Assembly (NCBI RefSeq): GCF_044803115.1
Contig: NZ_CP085224.1
Span: 1,984,001 to 2,048,000 of the forward strand
Direction of reading: 5' to 3'
DNA: 64,000 nucleotides
Source of the DNA: Caenispirillum salinarum_A
GTDB taxonomy: Bacteria > Pseudomonadota > Alphaproteobacteria > Rhodospirillales > Rhodospirillaceae
The translations under genes were made by a program, and so were the position numbers. Below, piece after piece: positions 18,496-26,791 of the stretch. Every line of letters begins with the position of its first letter. Positions within the stretch are counted from its first letter, which is position 1. Under the pieces are notes generated by a model, which saw nothing but the letters and a program-made list of their open reading frames with translations, was not told where the DNA came from and did not search any database.

Positions 18496-19155
18496 ATGGC
18501 TCCTGAAAAGCTGGTGATCGCGCTCCCCAAGGGGCGCATCCTGGACGAATGCATGCCGCTGGTGCGGGCCGTGGGCATCGAGCCCGAGCCCGCCTTCGAC
18601 GATCCCAAGAGCCGCGCGCTCCGCTTTTCCACCAACCATCCGCATATCGACATCGTGCGGGTGCGCTCGTTCGACGTCGCCACGTTCGTCGCCTTCGGCG
18701 CGGCGCACCTGGGCGTGGCTGGCAACGACGTGCTGATGGAGTTCGGCTATTCCGAAATCTACGCGCCGCTGGACCTGAACATAGGCCATTGCCGCCTGGC
18801 CGTCGCCGAGCCGGTGGAGATGGAGGGCGAGGACGATCCCACTCGCTGGAGCCATGTGCGCGTCGCCACCAAATACCCCGAGGTCACCCGCCGGCACTTC
18901 GCGCGCCGCGGCGTGCAGGCCGAGTGCATCAAGCTGAACGGCGCCATGGAACTGGCGCCGGCGCTGGGCCTGTGCCGCCGCATCGTCGACCTTGTTTCCA
19001 CCGGCTCCACACTCAAGGCCAACGGGCTGGTGGAGATCGAGCACATCGTCGACATCACCTCGCGCCTGGTGGTCAACCGCACGGCGCTGAAGACCCGCCC
19101 CGAGGAACTGGGCGGCTGGATCGATTCCTTCCGAGAGGCCGTCAATGCCCGTTGA
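18496..19155 (+). CDS. hisG: ATP phosphoribosyltransferase, short form
   Basis: 219 aa, catalysing the first step of histidine synthesis, joining PRPP and ATP. LVIALPKGRI opens the protein, and DLVSTGSTLKANGL is the PRPP-binding loop. It lacks the C-terminal regulatory domain of the long form (about 290 aa), so it should need the HisZ regulatory subunit, which is not in this window. ATG 18496 has GAGAAG upstream; ATG 18466 is in frame but lacks a ribosome site. It overlaps hisD by 11 bases. Confidence 0.95.
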   Translation: MAPEKLVIALPKGRILDECMPLVRAVGIEPEPAFDDPKSRALRFSTNHPHIDIVRVRSFDVATFVAFGAAHLGVAGNDVLMEFGYSEIYAPLDLNIGHCRLAVAEPVEMEGEDDPTRWSHVRVATKYPEVTRRHFARRGVQAECIKLNGAMELAPALGLCRRIVDLVSTGSTLKANGLVEIEHIVDITSRLVVNRTALKTRPEELGGWIDSFREAVNAR

Positions 19156-20443
19156 ACTGTTCACCGGCCAGGCCGGTTTCGCTGAAGCCCTGGACGCGCT
19201 GATCAACGACAAGCGCGAGACCAGCGAGGACGTCAACACCATCGTCGCCGACATCCTGCGCGACGTGCGCACGCGCGGTGACGACGCGGTCATCGAATAC
19301 ACCAGCCGCTTCGACAAGTTGGATCTGACGCCGCAGACCATGCGCATCCCGGCCGAGGACATCCAGGCCGCCTACGAGCAGACCGAGACGGAACTGCTGG
19401 AAGCGCTGGAACTGGCCGCCGAGCGCATCCGCGAGTATCACGCCCGCCAGCTGCCGGAAGGATACGATTACACCGACGATGCCGGCGTGCGCCTGGGCAG
19501 CCGCTGGCGCGCCGTGCAGGCGGCGGGGCTCTATGTGCCGGGCGGCACGGCGGCCTATCCGTCGTCCGTGCTGATGAACGTCATCCCGGCCAAGGTGGCG
19601 GGGGTGGAGCGGCTGGTCATGTGCGTGCCGGCGCCGAACGGGGTGCTGAACCCGCTGGTCCTGGCCGCCGCCAAGGTGGGCGGGGCCGACGAGATCTACC
19701 GCATCGGCGGCGCCCAGGCCGTTGGCGCCATGGCCTACGGCACCCGGACCATTGCGCCGGTGGACAAGATCGTCGGCCCCGGCAACGCCTTCGTCGCCGC
19801 GGCCAAGCGCCAGGTCTTCGGCACGGTGGGCATCGACAGCATCGCCGGGCCGTCGGAAATCCTGGTGGTGGCCGACGCCGACAACGACCCGGCCTGGATC
19901 GCCGCCGACCTGCTCAGCCAGGCGGAGCACGACACGGCGTCGCAATCCATCCTGATTACCGACAGCGCCGATTTCGCGCGCGCGGTCGGCGAGGCCGTGG
20001 AGGGCCACCTTCAGACGCTTGCCCGCGCCGAGATCGCACGGCAGAGCTGGAACGACCACGGCGCGCTGATCGTGGTGGACAGCATCGACGACGCCGTGCC
20101 GCTCATCGACCGCGTGGCGCCGGAACACCTGGAACTGGCCGTGGCCGATCCCGACGCGCTGGCGGAGCGTATCACCAATGCCGGTGCCATCTTCCTGGGG
20201 CGCTATACGCCCGAGGCGGTGGGCGATTACGTCGGCGGGCCGAACCATGTGCTGCCGACGGCGCGGTCGGCGCGGTTCTCCTCGGGGCTGGGCGTGATCG
20301 ACTTCATGAAGCGCACCTCGCTGCTGGGCTGCACGCCCGATTCTCTGGCCGCCATCGGCCCGGCGGCGGTGAAACTGGCGGAGGTCGAGGGCCTGGGCGC
20401 CCACGGCCTGTCGGTGGCGCTGCGCCTGAACATGCCGCGCTGA
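19145..20443 (+). CDS. hisD: Histidinol dehydrogenase
   Basis: A 432-aa zinc enzyme oxidising L-histidinol to L-histidine in two NAD-dependent steps, the last steps of the pathway. VPGGTAAYPSSVLMN and VGPGNAFVAAAK mark the NAD fold; LLSQAEHDTASQ supplies the Gln and His zinc ligands; GGPNHVLPTARSARFSSGL and EGLGAHGLSVALR contain further active-site and zinc residues. Its start lies inside hisG, so the two are translationally coupled. Length is typical. Confidence 0.97.
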   Translation: MPVELFTGQAGFAEALDALINDKRETSEDVNTIVADILRDVRTRGDDAVIEYTSRFDKLDLTPQTMRIPAEDIQAAYEQTETELLEALELAAERIREYHARQLPEGYDYTDDAGVRLGSRWRAVQAAGLYVPGGTAAYPSSVLMNVIPAKVAGVERLVMCVPAPNGVLNPLVLAAAKVGGADEIYRIGGAQAVGAMAYGTRTIAPVDKIVGPGNAFVAAAKRQVFGTVGIDSIAGPSEILVVADADNDPAWIAADLLSQAEHDTASQSILITDSADFARAVGEAVEGHLQTLARAEIARQSWNDHGALIVVDSIDDAVPLIDRVAPEHLELAVADPDALAERITNAGAIFLGRYTPEAVGDYVGGPNHVLPTARSARFSSGLGVIDFMKRTSLLGCTPDSLAAIGPAAVKLAEVEGLGAHGLSVALRLNMPR

Positions 20444-20474
20444 CCGGCGGCGACGGACGGGAAAGGGGACAGGG

Positions 20475-20963
20475 ATGAACGCTGCTCCGCCGAAGACAGA
20501 GGTGATCGCCGACGTCATCCTGGACGAAAGGACGCTCGTGCGCCGCAAGCCGGAGGTGGAGCACGAGCGCGCGGTGGCCATCTACGACCTGTTGGAGGAG
20601 AACACCTTCCACATCCGCGACCCGTCCATCACGGGTCCCTACATCCTGCACCTGTCGCTGGCGGAGAACCGGCTGATCGTCGACGTGCGGGACAAGGACG
20701 ACAACGACCTCAAGAAGATCACCCTGCCGCTGTCGCCGTTCCGGGCCATCGTGAAGGACTACTTCATGGTCTGTGAAAGCTACTACGGCGCCATCAAGAC
20801 CGCCTCGCCCTCGCAGATCGAGGCCATCGACATGGGCCGCCGGGGCCTGCACAACGAGGGCGCGGAGCTTCTGCGCGAGCGCCTGGATGCGGAGGTGGAG
20901 ATGGACGTCGACACCTCGCGCCGGCTGTTCACGCTGGTCTGCGTCCTGCACATCCGGGGCTGA
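20475..20963 (+). CDS. UPF0262 family protein
   Basis: 162 aa, a clear match to the UPF0262 family common after hisD in alphaproteobacteria. Family blocks seen include VEHERAVAIYDLLEEN, LAENRLIVDV, LPLSPFRAIVKDYFMVCESY and IDMGRRGLHNEGAELL. Cytoplasmic, no signal or membrane segment, function unknown. AGGGGACAGGG precedes the start. It sits 31 bases after hisD and 13 before the phosphatase gene, in the same transcription unit. Confidence 0.9.
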   Translation: MNAAPPKTEVIADVILDERTLVRRKPEVEHERAVAIYDLLEENTFHIRDPSITGPYILHLSLAENRLIVDVRDKDDNDLKKITLPLSPFRAIVKDYFMVCESYYGAIKTASPSQIEAIDMGRRGLHNEGAELLRERLDAEVEMDVDTSRRLFTLVCVLHIRG

Positions 20964-20976
20964 GGGGCAGGGCGCC

Positions 20977-21423
20977 GTGTCGGACAGCTTGCCGGGAGCC
21001 GTCCTCTTCGCCTGCACCATGAATGCCATCCGTTCCCCCATGGCGGAAGGCATCATGAAGCGGCACCACGGCACCCGCGTGTTCGTCGATTCGGTGGGCG
21101 TGCGCAAGGGCGAGCTTGACCCCTTCGTCATCGCGGTCATGGACGAGGTCGGCATCGACGTCTCGGGCCACAGGCCGAAAACGTTCGAGGAACTGGAGGA
21201 CGGCAGTTTCGACGTCGTCGTCTCTCTGTCGCCGGAAGCCCAGCACTCGGCGGTGGAGATGACGCGCACCATGGCCTGCGACGTGCTGTTCTGGAACACC
21301 TTCGATCCCGCCATCGTGGAGGGTACGCGCGAGATGCGGCTGGATGCCTATCGCCAGGTTCGCGACGAGCTGACGCGGCGCATCCTGGACACCTTCCCGC
21401 CGGTGCGGCTGCCGGCCGGCTGA
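20977..21423 (+). CDS. Low-molecular-weight phosphotyrosine phosphatase-like protein
   Basis: 148 aa from a GTG start. The phosphate-binding loop CTMNAIRS (Cys-x5-Arg-Ser) sits near the N-terminus, as in LMW-PTP and arsenate reductase folds, and PMAEGIMKRHHG follows as in these families. The general-acid Asp region near the C-terminus is less clear (NTFDPAIVEGT). Position between UPF0262 and infA is typical for alphaproteobacteria. Whether it acts on phosphotyrosine, another phosphate or arsenate cannot be told. Confidence 0.82.
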   Translation: MSDSLPGAVLFACTMNAIRSPMAEGIMKRHHGTRVFVDSVGVRKGELDPFVIAVMDEVGIDVSGHRPKTFEELEDGSFDVVVSLSPEAQHSAVEMTRTMACDVLFWNTFDPAIVEGTREMRLDAYRQVRDELTRRILDTFPPVRLPAG

Positions 21424-21572
21424 GCCCGCCACGTCCAATGGCTGTGGGTGCATTGTCCGAAGGTCTCCATCTTCCTGAAAACACTTGACCTCGCGCCAGT
21501 GTCACCGCATTTGTTTTGCGCACTGACCGGCAAACGGTCACGGGGACAGTCGGTGGGCCGGGTAAGGAAAAT

Positions 21573-21791
21573 ATGGCCAAGGAAGATCTGATCGAGTTCC
21601 AGGGCAAGGTGGTCGAATTGCTGCCGAACGCCATGTTCCGCGTCCAGTTGGAGAACGGGCACGAAATCCTCGCCCACACCTCCGGCAAGATGCGCAAGCA
21701 CCGCATCCGCGTGCTGGCGGGGGATGCGGTGACGGTGGAGATGACCCCCTACGACCTGACCAAGGGTCGCATTACTTTCCGCTTCAAGTAA
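21573..21791 (+). CDS. infA: Translation initiation factor IF-1
   Basis: A 72-aa OB-fold protein that binds the ribosomal A site during initiation. It begins MAKEDLIEFQGKVVELLPN, includes MFRVQLENGHEILAHTSGKMRK and ends TKGRITFRFK, all typical. AAGGA lies just upstream of ATG 21573. 149 bases separate it from the phosphatase gene, and TTGACC at 21485-21490 may be part of its own promoter, though no convincing -10 was seen. Confidence 0.98.
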   Translation: MAKEDLIEFQGKVVELLPNAMFRVQLENGHEILAHTSGKMRKHRIRVLAGDAVTVEMTPYDLTKGRITFRFK

Positions 21792-21826
21792 ACCGTCCCG
21801 GTCCGGGACGGACGCAAGGAGTTTTC

Positions 21827-22423
21827 ATGAGCGACGACACGGCGCGCCCGCGCCTGGTTCTCGCGTCGGCCTCGCCGCGCCGTCTCGACCTGTTGAAACA
21901 GATCCACATCACGCCCGATGCGGTCGATCCGGCCGACATGGACGAATCGCCCCTGCGCGACGAGCTTCCCCGCGACCACGCCGCGCGCCTGGCCGCAGAG
22001 AAGGCGCAAGTGGTCGCCGCCCGGCACCCCGGTTGCGCCGTGCTGGCCGCCGACACGGTGGTCGCCGCCGGCCGCCGCATCCTGCCGAAGGCAGAGGACG
22101 AGGCGACGGCGCGGTCCTGCCTGGAACTGCTCTCCGGCCGCCGCCACAAGGTTCATGGCGGGGTGACGCTCATCGGCCCGGACGGGCGCGAGCATCACCG
22201 GCTGGTCACCACCGCCGTCACCTTCAAGCGCCTTGATACCCGCGAGATGACCATGTACCTGCGCTCCGGCGAGTGGCACGGCAAGGCCGGCGGCTATGCC
22301 ATCCAGGGCCTGGGCGGACTGCTCATCCAGCAGGTGATCGGCAGCTATCCCAACGTGGTCGGCCTGCCGCTGCTGGAGACCGCCAACCTTCTGGCGTCCG
22401 TCCACATCCGGCCCGAGGCCTGA
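21827..22423 (+). CDS. maf: Maf-family nucleotide pyrophosphatase
   Basis: 198 aa, a Maf house-cleaning enzyme that hydrolyses non-canonical or pyrimidine nucleoside triphosphates to monophosphates. LVLASASPRRLDLLKQI is the phosphate-binding N-terminus, VLAADTVVAAGRRIL holds the catalytic Asp, and GKAGGYAIQGLGG and YPNVVGLPLLE are family blocks. AAGGAG precedes the ATG. It is directly followed by the RNase G-like gene, 4 bases apart. Confidence 0.94.
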   Translation: MSDDTARPRLVLASASPRRLDLLKQIHITPDAVDPADMDESPLRDELPRDHAARLAAEKAQVVAARHPGCAVLAADTVVAAGRRILPKAEDEATARSCLELLSGRRHKVHGGVTLIGPDGREHHRLVTTAVTFKRLDTREMTMYLRSGEWHGKAGGYAIQGLGGLLIQQVIGSYPNVVGLPLLETANLLASVHIRPEA

Positions 22424-22427
22424 GGCG

Positions 22428-23783
22428 ATGCCGCACGGCGGCAGCATCCTGATCTCCGACGGTCCGGGCGAGTCCCGCGCCGCCATCCTGGACGACGCCG
22501 GGGGGCTGGTGGCGCTGTTCCTCCACCGCGCACACCGGGCGGAGGCGGGGAGCGTCCACCTGGGCCGCGTCACCGGGCGCCTGCCGGACGGCTCGGCGGC
22601 CTTCATCGACATCGGCGAGGGTGGTGCGGCGTTCCTCAACGCCTCGGACGCGCGCGTGCTGGGCGGTCTGCCGGCGGAGGGTGCGGCGGTGCTGGTGCAG
22701 GTGCGCCATGCCGCGCGGCGCGGCAAGGGGGCGCGGCTGACGGGCGATGTCTCGTTCTCCACGCCGCTGCTCGCCTACGGTCCCTTGCGGCCGGGCGTCG
22801 CGGCCTCGGGCAAGCTTCCGAAGGAGTTGGCGAAGGCGTTGACCGCGCGGCTGCGCGAGCTTGCAGAGAAGGGGGAGGGCCTCGTCGCCCGCACCGCCGC
22901 CGCCGAAGCCGCGCCGCTGTCCTTGGAGGCCGACCTCGCCCGCCTGCGGGCCGACTGGGCGCTGATCGAGCAGGCGCGGGCGGCGGAGGGGCCGGTGCCG
23001 CGCCGCCTCTCCCCGCCGCCGGACCTGCTGGCCGAGGCCCTGGCCCGCTGGCCGGCGCCCGACACCATCGTGTTCGAGGGCGCCACCGTTCCCGCCCGGG
23101 CCCGCCGGCGTCATCCGGCGCTGTCCGACATTATGGGGGCCGCGCGCCCCGACCTGTTCCTGCGCGAAGGCGTGGACGAGCAGGTGGAGGCGGCGCTTTC
23201 CCCCCGCGTGCCGTTGCCCGGCGGCGGCGCGCTGGTGATCGAGCCGACGGCGGCCCTGGTGGCCGTGGACGTGGACGCCGGCCCGGCGGCCCCCGCCACC
23301 GTCAATGCCGAGGCCGCCGCCGTCCTGGCGCGGCAGCTGGAGGTGCGCGGGCTGGCGGGGCATGTGGTGGCGGATTTCATCCCCGACCGCCGCGATCCGC
23401 GCCGCCGCGACCTGATCGCCCAGTTGAAACAGGCGCTTGAGGATGATCCCGCCGCGCCCTATGTCGCGGGCGTCTCGCCGCTGGGGCTGGTGGAACTCTC
23501 CCGCCGCCGCACCGCACCGCCGCTGGCCGACCTGCTGTGTGACGCCGACGGCCGGCATTCGGCGGAAACAGTCGCTCTGGCTGCCCTGCGCCGCGTGGTG
23601 CGGGAGGCCGAGGCCCATCCCGGCGGTACTCCGGTGCTGGAGGCCGCGCCGGAGGTGGTCGAGGCCCTGCGCGGGCCGCTGCGCGCCGCCCTGGCCGAGG
23701 CGGAGGCCCGCCTGTACCGGGCGCTGACCCTGCGGGGGCGGGAGGACTTTCCCCGCGACCGCGCCGAGACCGTGTTTTCCTGA
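22428..23783 (+). CDS. RNase E/G family ribonuclease, short form
   Basis: 451 aa. An S1-like RNA-binding segment (about 1-115; GRVTGRLPDGSAAFIDIG) precedes the DNase I-like catalytic part, with metal-binding Asp in ALVAVDVDAG and in VVADFIPDRRD. After LVELSRRRTAPPL, the place where RNase E and G carry the CPxCxG zinc-link, there is only a single Cys (ADLLCDADGRH), so the zinc-bridged dimer probably does not form in the usual way. RNase G is normally about 490 aa. Position between maf and yacG is usual in alphaproteobacteria. Confidence 0.88.
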   Translation: MPHGGSILISDGPGESRAAILDDAGGLVALFLHRAHRAEAGSVHLGRVTGRLPDGSAAFIDIGEGGAAFLNASDARVLGGLPAEGAAVLVQVRHAARRGKGARLTGDVSFSTPLLAYGPLRPGVAASGKLPKELAKALTARLRELAEKGEGLVARTAAAEAAPLSLEADLARLRADWALIEQARAAEGPVPRRLSPPPDLLAEALARWPAPDTIVFEGATVPARARRRHPALSDIMGAARPDLFLREGVDEQVEAALSPRVPLPGGGALVIEPTAALVAVDVDAGPAAPATVNAEAAAVLARQLEVRGLAGHVVADFIPDRRDPRRRDLIAQLKQALEDDPAAPYVAGVSPLGLVELSRRRTAPPLADLLCDADGRHSAETVALAALRRVVREAEAHPGGTPVLEAAPEVVEALRGPLRAALAEAEARLYRALTLRGREDFPRDRAETVFS

Positions 23784-23800
23784 TTATCGAGGACCTGCCC

Positions 23801-24001
23801 GTGACCGCCAAGCCCGAACCCGCCCGCGTCAGCACCGCCAAATGCCCCACCTGCCGCAAGCCGACGGTGGCACGCTATCGCCCCTTCTGCTCCAAGCGCT
23901 GCGCCGACGTCGATCTGGGCCGCTGGCTGGGCGAGACCTACCGCGTGCCGACGGAAGAACCGGCCCCCGAGGGCTGGACGCCCGACGACGGAGAGCGCTG
24001 A
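23801..24001 (+). CDS. yacG: DNA gyrase inhibitor YacG (zinc protein)
   Basis: 66 aa from GTG 23801. CPTCRKPT and FCSKRCADVDLGRWL form the four-Cys zinc finger diagnostic of YacG, which binds GyrB and blocks gyrase. The C-terminal tail is acidic and probably disordered. It follows the RNase gene by 17 bases on the same strand. Length is usual. Confidence 0.93.
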   Translation: MTAKPEPARVSTAKCPTCRKPTVARYRPFCSKRCADVDLGRWLGETYRVPTEEPAPEGWTPDDGER

Positions 24002-24056
24002 CGGGCGGCCCCAGCGGCGCTCTCTAAGCCCTTGTCGAATTTTTGCATTTTTGTGC

Positions 24057-24085
24057 TGGACAAGGCTGCGGAGGTTCCGTATAAA
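24057..24085 (+). promoter_or_regulatory. Promoter of tRNA-Phe
   Basis: TGGACA (24057-24062), a 17-base spacer and TATAAA (24080-24085), 42 bases before the tRNA. The short AT-rich segment just upstream (AATTTTTGCATTTTTG) may act as an UP element. Confidence 0.75.
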
Positions 24086-24127
24086 GCCGGCCTCACGACG
24101 GGGCACACACCGCCCCGGAGGCCCGGA

Positions 24128-24203
24128 GCCCGGGTAGCTCAGTTGGTAGAGCAGGGGATTGAAAATCCCCGTGTCGGCAGTTCGAATCTGTCCCCGGGCA
24201 CCA
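24128..24203 (+). tRNA. tRNA-Phe (GAA)
   Basis: 76 bases with encoded CCA. The acceptor stem GCCCGGG pairs with CCCGGGC; the anticodon loop TTGAAAA within GGGGA/TCCCC gives anticodon GAA; the T loop is GTTCGAATC. No integrated element is attached to its 3' end; a terminator follows. Confidence 0.98.
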
Positions 24204-24207
24204 CTTT

Positions 24208-24241
24208 GAAGGCCGCCGACCTGACCGGGTCGGCGGCCTTC
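24208..24241 (+). terminator. Terminator hairpin between tRNA-Phe and gpmA
   Basis: A perfect 14-bp stem (24208-24221 with 24228-24241) and a 6-base loop. No long T-run follows, but its position just after the tRNA and before the convergent gpmA stop suits a shared terminator. Confidence 0.7.
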
Positions 24242-24260
24242 GCCGTTTCAGCCTCCCGCC

Positions 24261-24989
24261 TCATGCTTCCGCCTTCACCTCCGCCGGCGTCTTTTCCGAG
24301 CCGCCGACATAGCGGCTCTCGATCGGCTTCAGGTTCTCGTCCAGTTCGTAGACCAGCGGGATGGCATAGGGGAACTCGACGTGCGGGATGACGTCGGGCG
24401 GCACGCTGTCCAGTTCCATGGCGATGCCGCGCAAGCTGTTGCCGTGGGCGGAAATCAGCACCGTCTCGCCGCCCTTCAGCGCGCTCGCGATGGGGCCGTG
24501 CCAGAAAGGCATGCAGCGCGCCACCGTGTCCTTCAGGCATTCTGTCAACGGCAGGCTGTTGCGCGGAATGGCCTTGTAGCGTTCCTCGTGATGGGGCGCG
24601 CGCTTGTCGTCCGGGTGCAGTTCCGGCGGCGGTACGTCGTAGGACCGGCGCCAGATGTGCACCTGCTCGTCGCCGACCTCTTTCGCCTTTTCGTCCTTGT
24701 TGAGCCCTTGCAGGGCGCCGTAGTGGCGCTCGTTCAGGCGCCAGTCGCGGCTGACCGGCAGCCACATGCGGTTCATGGCGTCCAGCGTCAGCCACAGCGT
24801 GCGGATGGCGCGCGTCAGGACCGAGGTGAAGCACACCGTCGGCCGGATGTCTTCCGCCGCCAGGGCCTCGCCGGCGGCCCATCCCTGCTTGCGGCCGTCG
24901 TCTGTCAGGTCGACGTCGGTCCAGCCGGTGAACAGGTTTTTCTTGTTCCAGACGCTTTCGCCGTGGCGCAGCAGGATCAGGCGGGCCAT
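24261..24989 (-). CDS. gpmA: 2,3-bisphosphoglycerate-dependent phosphoglycerate mutase
   Basis: 242 aa, interconverting 3- and 2-phosphoglycerate in glycolysis. LLRHGESVWNKKNLFTGWTD carries the phosphorylated His, LNERHYGALQGLNK the catalytic Glu, and ISAHGNSLRG the second His. The start at 24989 (MARLILLRHG) follows GAAGGAG on the minus strand; the frame could begin seven codons earlier but lacks that site. Single gene, convergent with tRNA-Phe. Length is normal for the dPGM form. Confidence 0.97.
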   Translation of the reverse strand: MARLILLRHGESVWNKKNLFTGWTDVDLTDDGRKQGWAAGEALAAEDIRPTVCFTSVLTRAIRTLWLTLDAMNRMWLPVSRDWRLNERHYGALQGLNKDEKAKEVGDEQVHIWRRSYDVPPPELHPDDKRAPHHEERYKAIPRNSLPLTECLKDTVARCMPFWHGPIASALKGGETVLISAHGNSLRGIAMELDSVPPDVIPHVEFPYAIPLVYELDENLKPIESRYVGGSEKTPAEVKAEA

Positions 24990-25084
24990 GCGATGCTCCT
25001 TCGTCGTCAACGCTCGAACTTCGTGCCACCAACGCGCGGGGGCGGCCTCTGGTCCCGGTGCGGCGGCCGCGGTATGGTAGGGGC

Positions 25085-25645
25085 ATGAAAACCTCGCTGC
25101 GCCTGGACCGCCTGCTGTTCGTCGACCTGGAACTGACCTGCTGGAAGGGCATGCCGCCCCCCGGCGAGCAGAGCGAGATCATCGAGATCGGGCTGGCGGA
25201 GGTGGACGCCGAGGCGTTGAAGGTCACCCGCAGCGGCCGCTATCTCGTTCGTCCGCGCCATTCCACGGTGTCGGAGTTCTGCGCCGACCTGACAGGCGTG
25301 ACGCAGGACGACCTCAAGCGCGACGGTCGCTCGCTGGCGGAAGTTTTCGGGACGCTGAAGAAGGACTGGGGCCCCGCCCGCAAGGCGTGGTACGCCTGGG
25401 GCGCCGACCGCATCCTGCTGGACGAGGCGGTGGAGCGGGGCGATGCCGAGGCGCATCCGTTCTCGCCGGGATTCTTCGATATGGCGCAGCTTTATGCAAC
25501 CCTGCGCGGGTGCGGCGCGCGCGCGTCGCTGGAGGATGCGCTAACGCGCGAAGGTCTGGAGCCGCAGGGCCGCCGCCACTCTGCCGAGGGTGATGCCGTG
25601 GATGCCGCGCATGTATGGATGCGCCTGGCGGGCTGTCTGCGCTGA
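25085..25645 (+). CDS. DEDDh 3'-5' exonuclease (ERI1/KapD-like)
   Basis: 186 aa, a DnaQ-fold exonuclease domain. LLFVDLELTCW holds the first Asp-x-Glu pair, SEIIEIGLAEV follows, FCADLTGVTQ is the ExoII-type block, the second acidic motif lies near AWGADRILLDEA, and HSAEGDAVDAAHV supplies the catalytic His and last Asp. The W after the first motif is typical of the ERI1/KapD branch, which acts on RNA ends. No accessory domain. Divergent from gpmA. RNA versus DNA substrate is not decided by sequence. Confidence 0.85.
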   Translation: MKTSLRLDRLLFVDLELTCWKGMPPPGEQSEIIEIGLAEVDAEALKVTRSGRYLVRPRHSTVSEFCADLTGVTQDDLKRDGRSLAEVFGTLKKDWGPARKAWYAWGADRILLDEAVERGDAEAHPFSPGFFDMAQLYATLRGCGARASLEDALTREGLEPQGRRHSAEGDAVDAAHVWMRLAGCLR

Positions 25646-25717
25646 AGTGGCTCTTGATCGCAGCCGCGCGGCGGCGGTAGGACGGGCACGCCCGTTCTTG
25701 AACCACGAGATGACGCA

Positions 25718-26239
25718 ATGACCGCCACCGCCGCGCCGACCTTCGCCATGCAGCCCGTCACGGCCGAGGACACTGAAGCCCTGCTGGTGCTCAACAACGC
25801 GGCCGTGCCCCACGTCAACGACCTGGACGCGGCGGCCTTCTGCGCCATCGTGGACGAGGCCGCGGTGGCCGTGAAAGCGGTGGATGCCGCTGGCGGCGTG
25901 GCCGGTTTCGTCCTCGCCCTGGCACCGGGCAAGCGCTACGCCAGCGAGAACTATGCGTGGTTCTGCGCGAACATGGGTGACGAGGGCTTTCTCTACGTCG
26001 ACCGTATCGTGGTCGACCCGACGCGGCGGCGCTCCGGTGCCCAGCGGGCTCTGTACGAGCATGTCTTCGCCGAGGCCGAACGGACGGGCGCTCCGCGGGT
26101 GACCTGCGAGGTCAACGTGCGGCCGCCCAATCCGGTCTCCATGGCCTTCCATGAATCACTCGGCTTCCAGGGCGTCGGCGAGTTCGAGCCCTACGGCGGC
26201 ACCAAGCGGGTGCGCCTGCTGGCGCGACCCATCGGGTGA
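25718..26239 (+). CDS. GNAT-family N-acetyltransferase
   Basis: 173 aa with one GNAT domain. LYVDRIVVDPTRRRSGAQRALYEHV is the beta4 and acetyl-CoA loop, slightly unusual (RRRSGAQ in place of RxxGxG/A), and VNVRPPNPVSMAFHESLGFQGVGE is the conserved Asn/Tyr-side block. Substrate unknown. Last housekeeping gene before the tail-like cluster. Its stop abuts the stop of a minus-strand 32-codon frame. Confidence 0.85.
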   Translation: MTATAAPTFAMQPVTAEDTEALLVLNNAAVPHVNDLDAAAFCAIVDEAAVAVKAVDAAGGVAGFVLALAPGKRYASENYAWFCANMGDEGFLYVDRIVVDPTRRRSGAQRALYEHVFAEAERTGAPRVTCEVNVRPPNPVSMAFHESLGFQGVGEFEPYGGTKRVRLLARPIG

Positions 26240-26338
26240 TCAGCGCCCGACACGGACGCGAGAGGGCCGCAGCCCGGCGGCCGTGCAGGCCGCGGCGCAC
26301 GCGGTCATGATGAACAACAGCTTTACGATCCCCAGCAT
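26240..26338 (-). CDS. Possible 32-aa hydrophobic small protein
   Basis: A short frame MLGIVKLLFIMTACAAACTAAG... followed by a basic tail, with AGGGGAGA eight bases before the ATG on the minus strand. The N-terminal 20 residues could be a membrane helix or a lipoprotein-type signal (FIMTAC). It is too short for confident calling and there is no homology evidence here. It would be convergent with the GNAT gene with adjoining stops. Confidence 0.35.
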   Translation of the reverse strand: MLGIVKLLFIMTACAAACTAAGLRPSRVRVGR

Positions 26339-26791
26339 CGCGAGGTCTCCCCTGGTGGTTCTGTGATGCCTCCCCTGCGGCAGTCAGTGCTTTTTTCCGA
26401 CCATTCCGCACAGGTATTCTTGCATACGCCGGGCGCGGTGTCGCGGATCGGCTGCTGCCGCCGCTGCCGTTGATTTTTTTCAGGGACCCGCCGCCCTGTC
26501 CCGGCGGCGGCCACGGGCCGGCCGTCCGAACCGCCGGTGGCCTCCGGGCGGGCTTCGACCATCGCTCCGTCGCGTTCGGCCGCCGATTTGGATTCGTGGC
26601 CCCGCCGTCATCCCAGCCGCACCGTTCCGCGTCTCCGGGCCACTCTGGTCGGGCCGGTAAGTCGTTCTTTTTCAACACGGTTCCCCCCACCCCTGCGTAC
26701 GCCATGCGTTAAAGTTGCAAAAAAAGAAAAAAAACCGTAAAGGTAGATAGCGGCGCGGGGGCGCCGAGGGGCGGTTGAAAGGGGGAACGGC
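26339..26791. other. AT-richer noncoding region before the tail-like operon
   Basis: A 450-base stretch without a supported gene. It contains T-runs (about 26390 and 26475) and, at 26718-26734, nearly uninterrupted A-tracts just before the first tail gene. TTGCAA at 26715-26720 with TAAAGG 17 bases on is a possible promoter, and the A-tracts would bend DNA and could bind H-NS-like or NAP proteins. No att-like repeat or integrase remnant was seen. Confidence 0.5.

Noticed and set aside
24128..24203. tRNA-Phe as an integration site
   Set aside because: No duplicated 3' end of the tRNA and no integrase in the window; the neighbouring genes are ordinary housekeeping genes.
26470..26712. 80-codon frame in the region before the tail operon
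   Set aside because: No ribosome site, Pro/Arg/Gly-rich composition and overlapping frames of similar length on both strands indicate noncoding GC-rich sequence.
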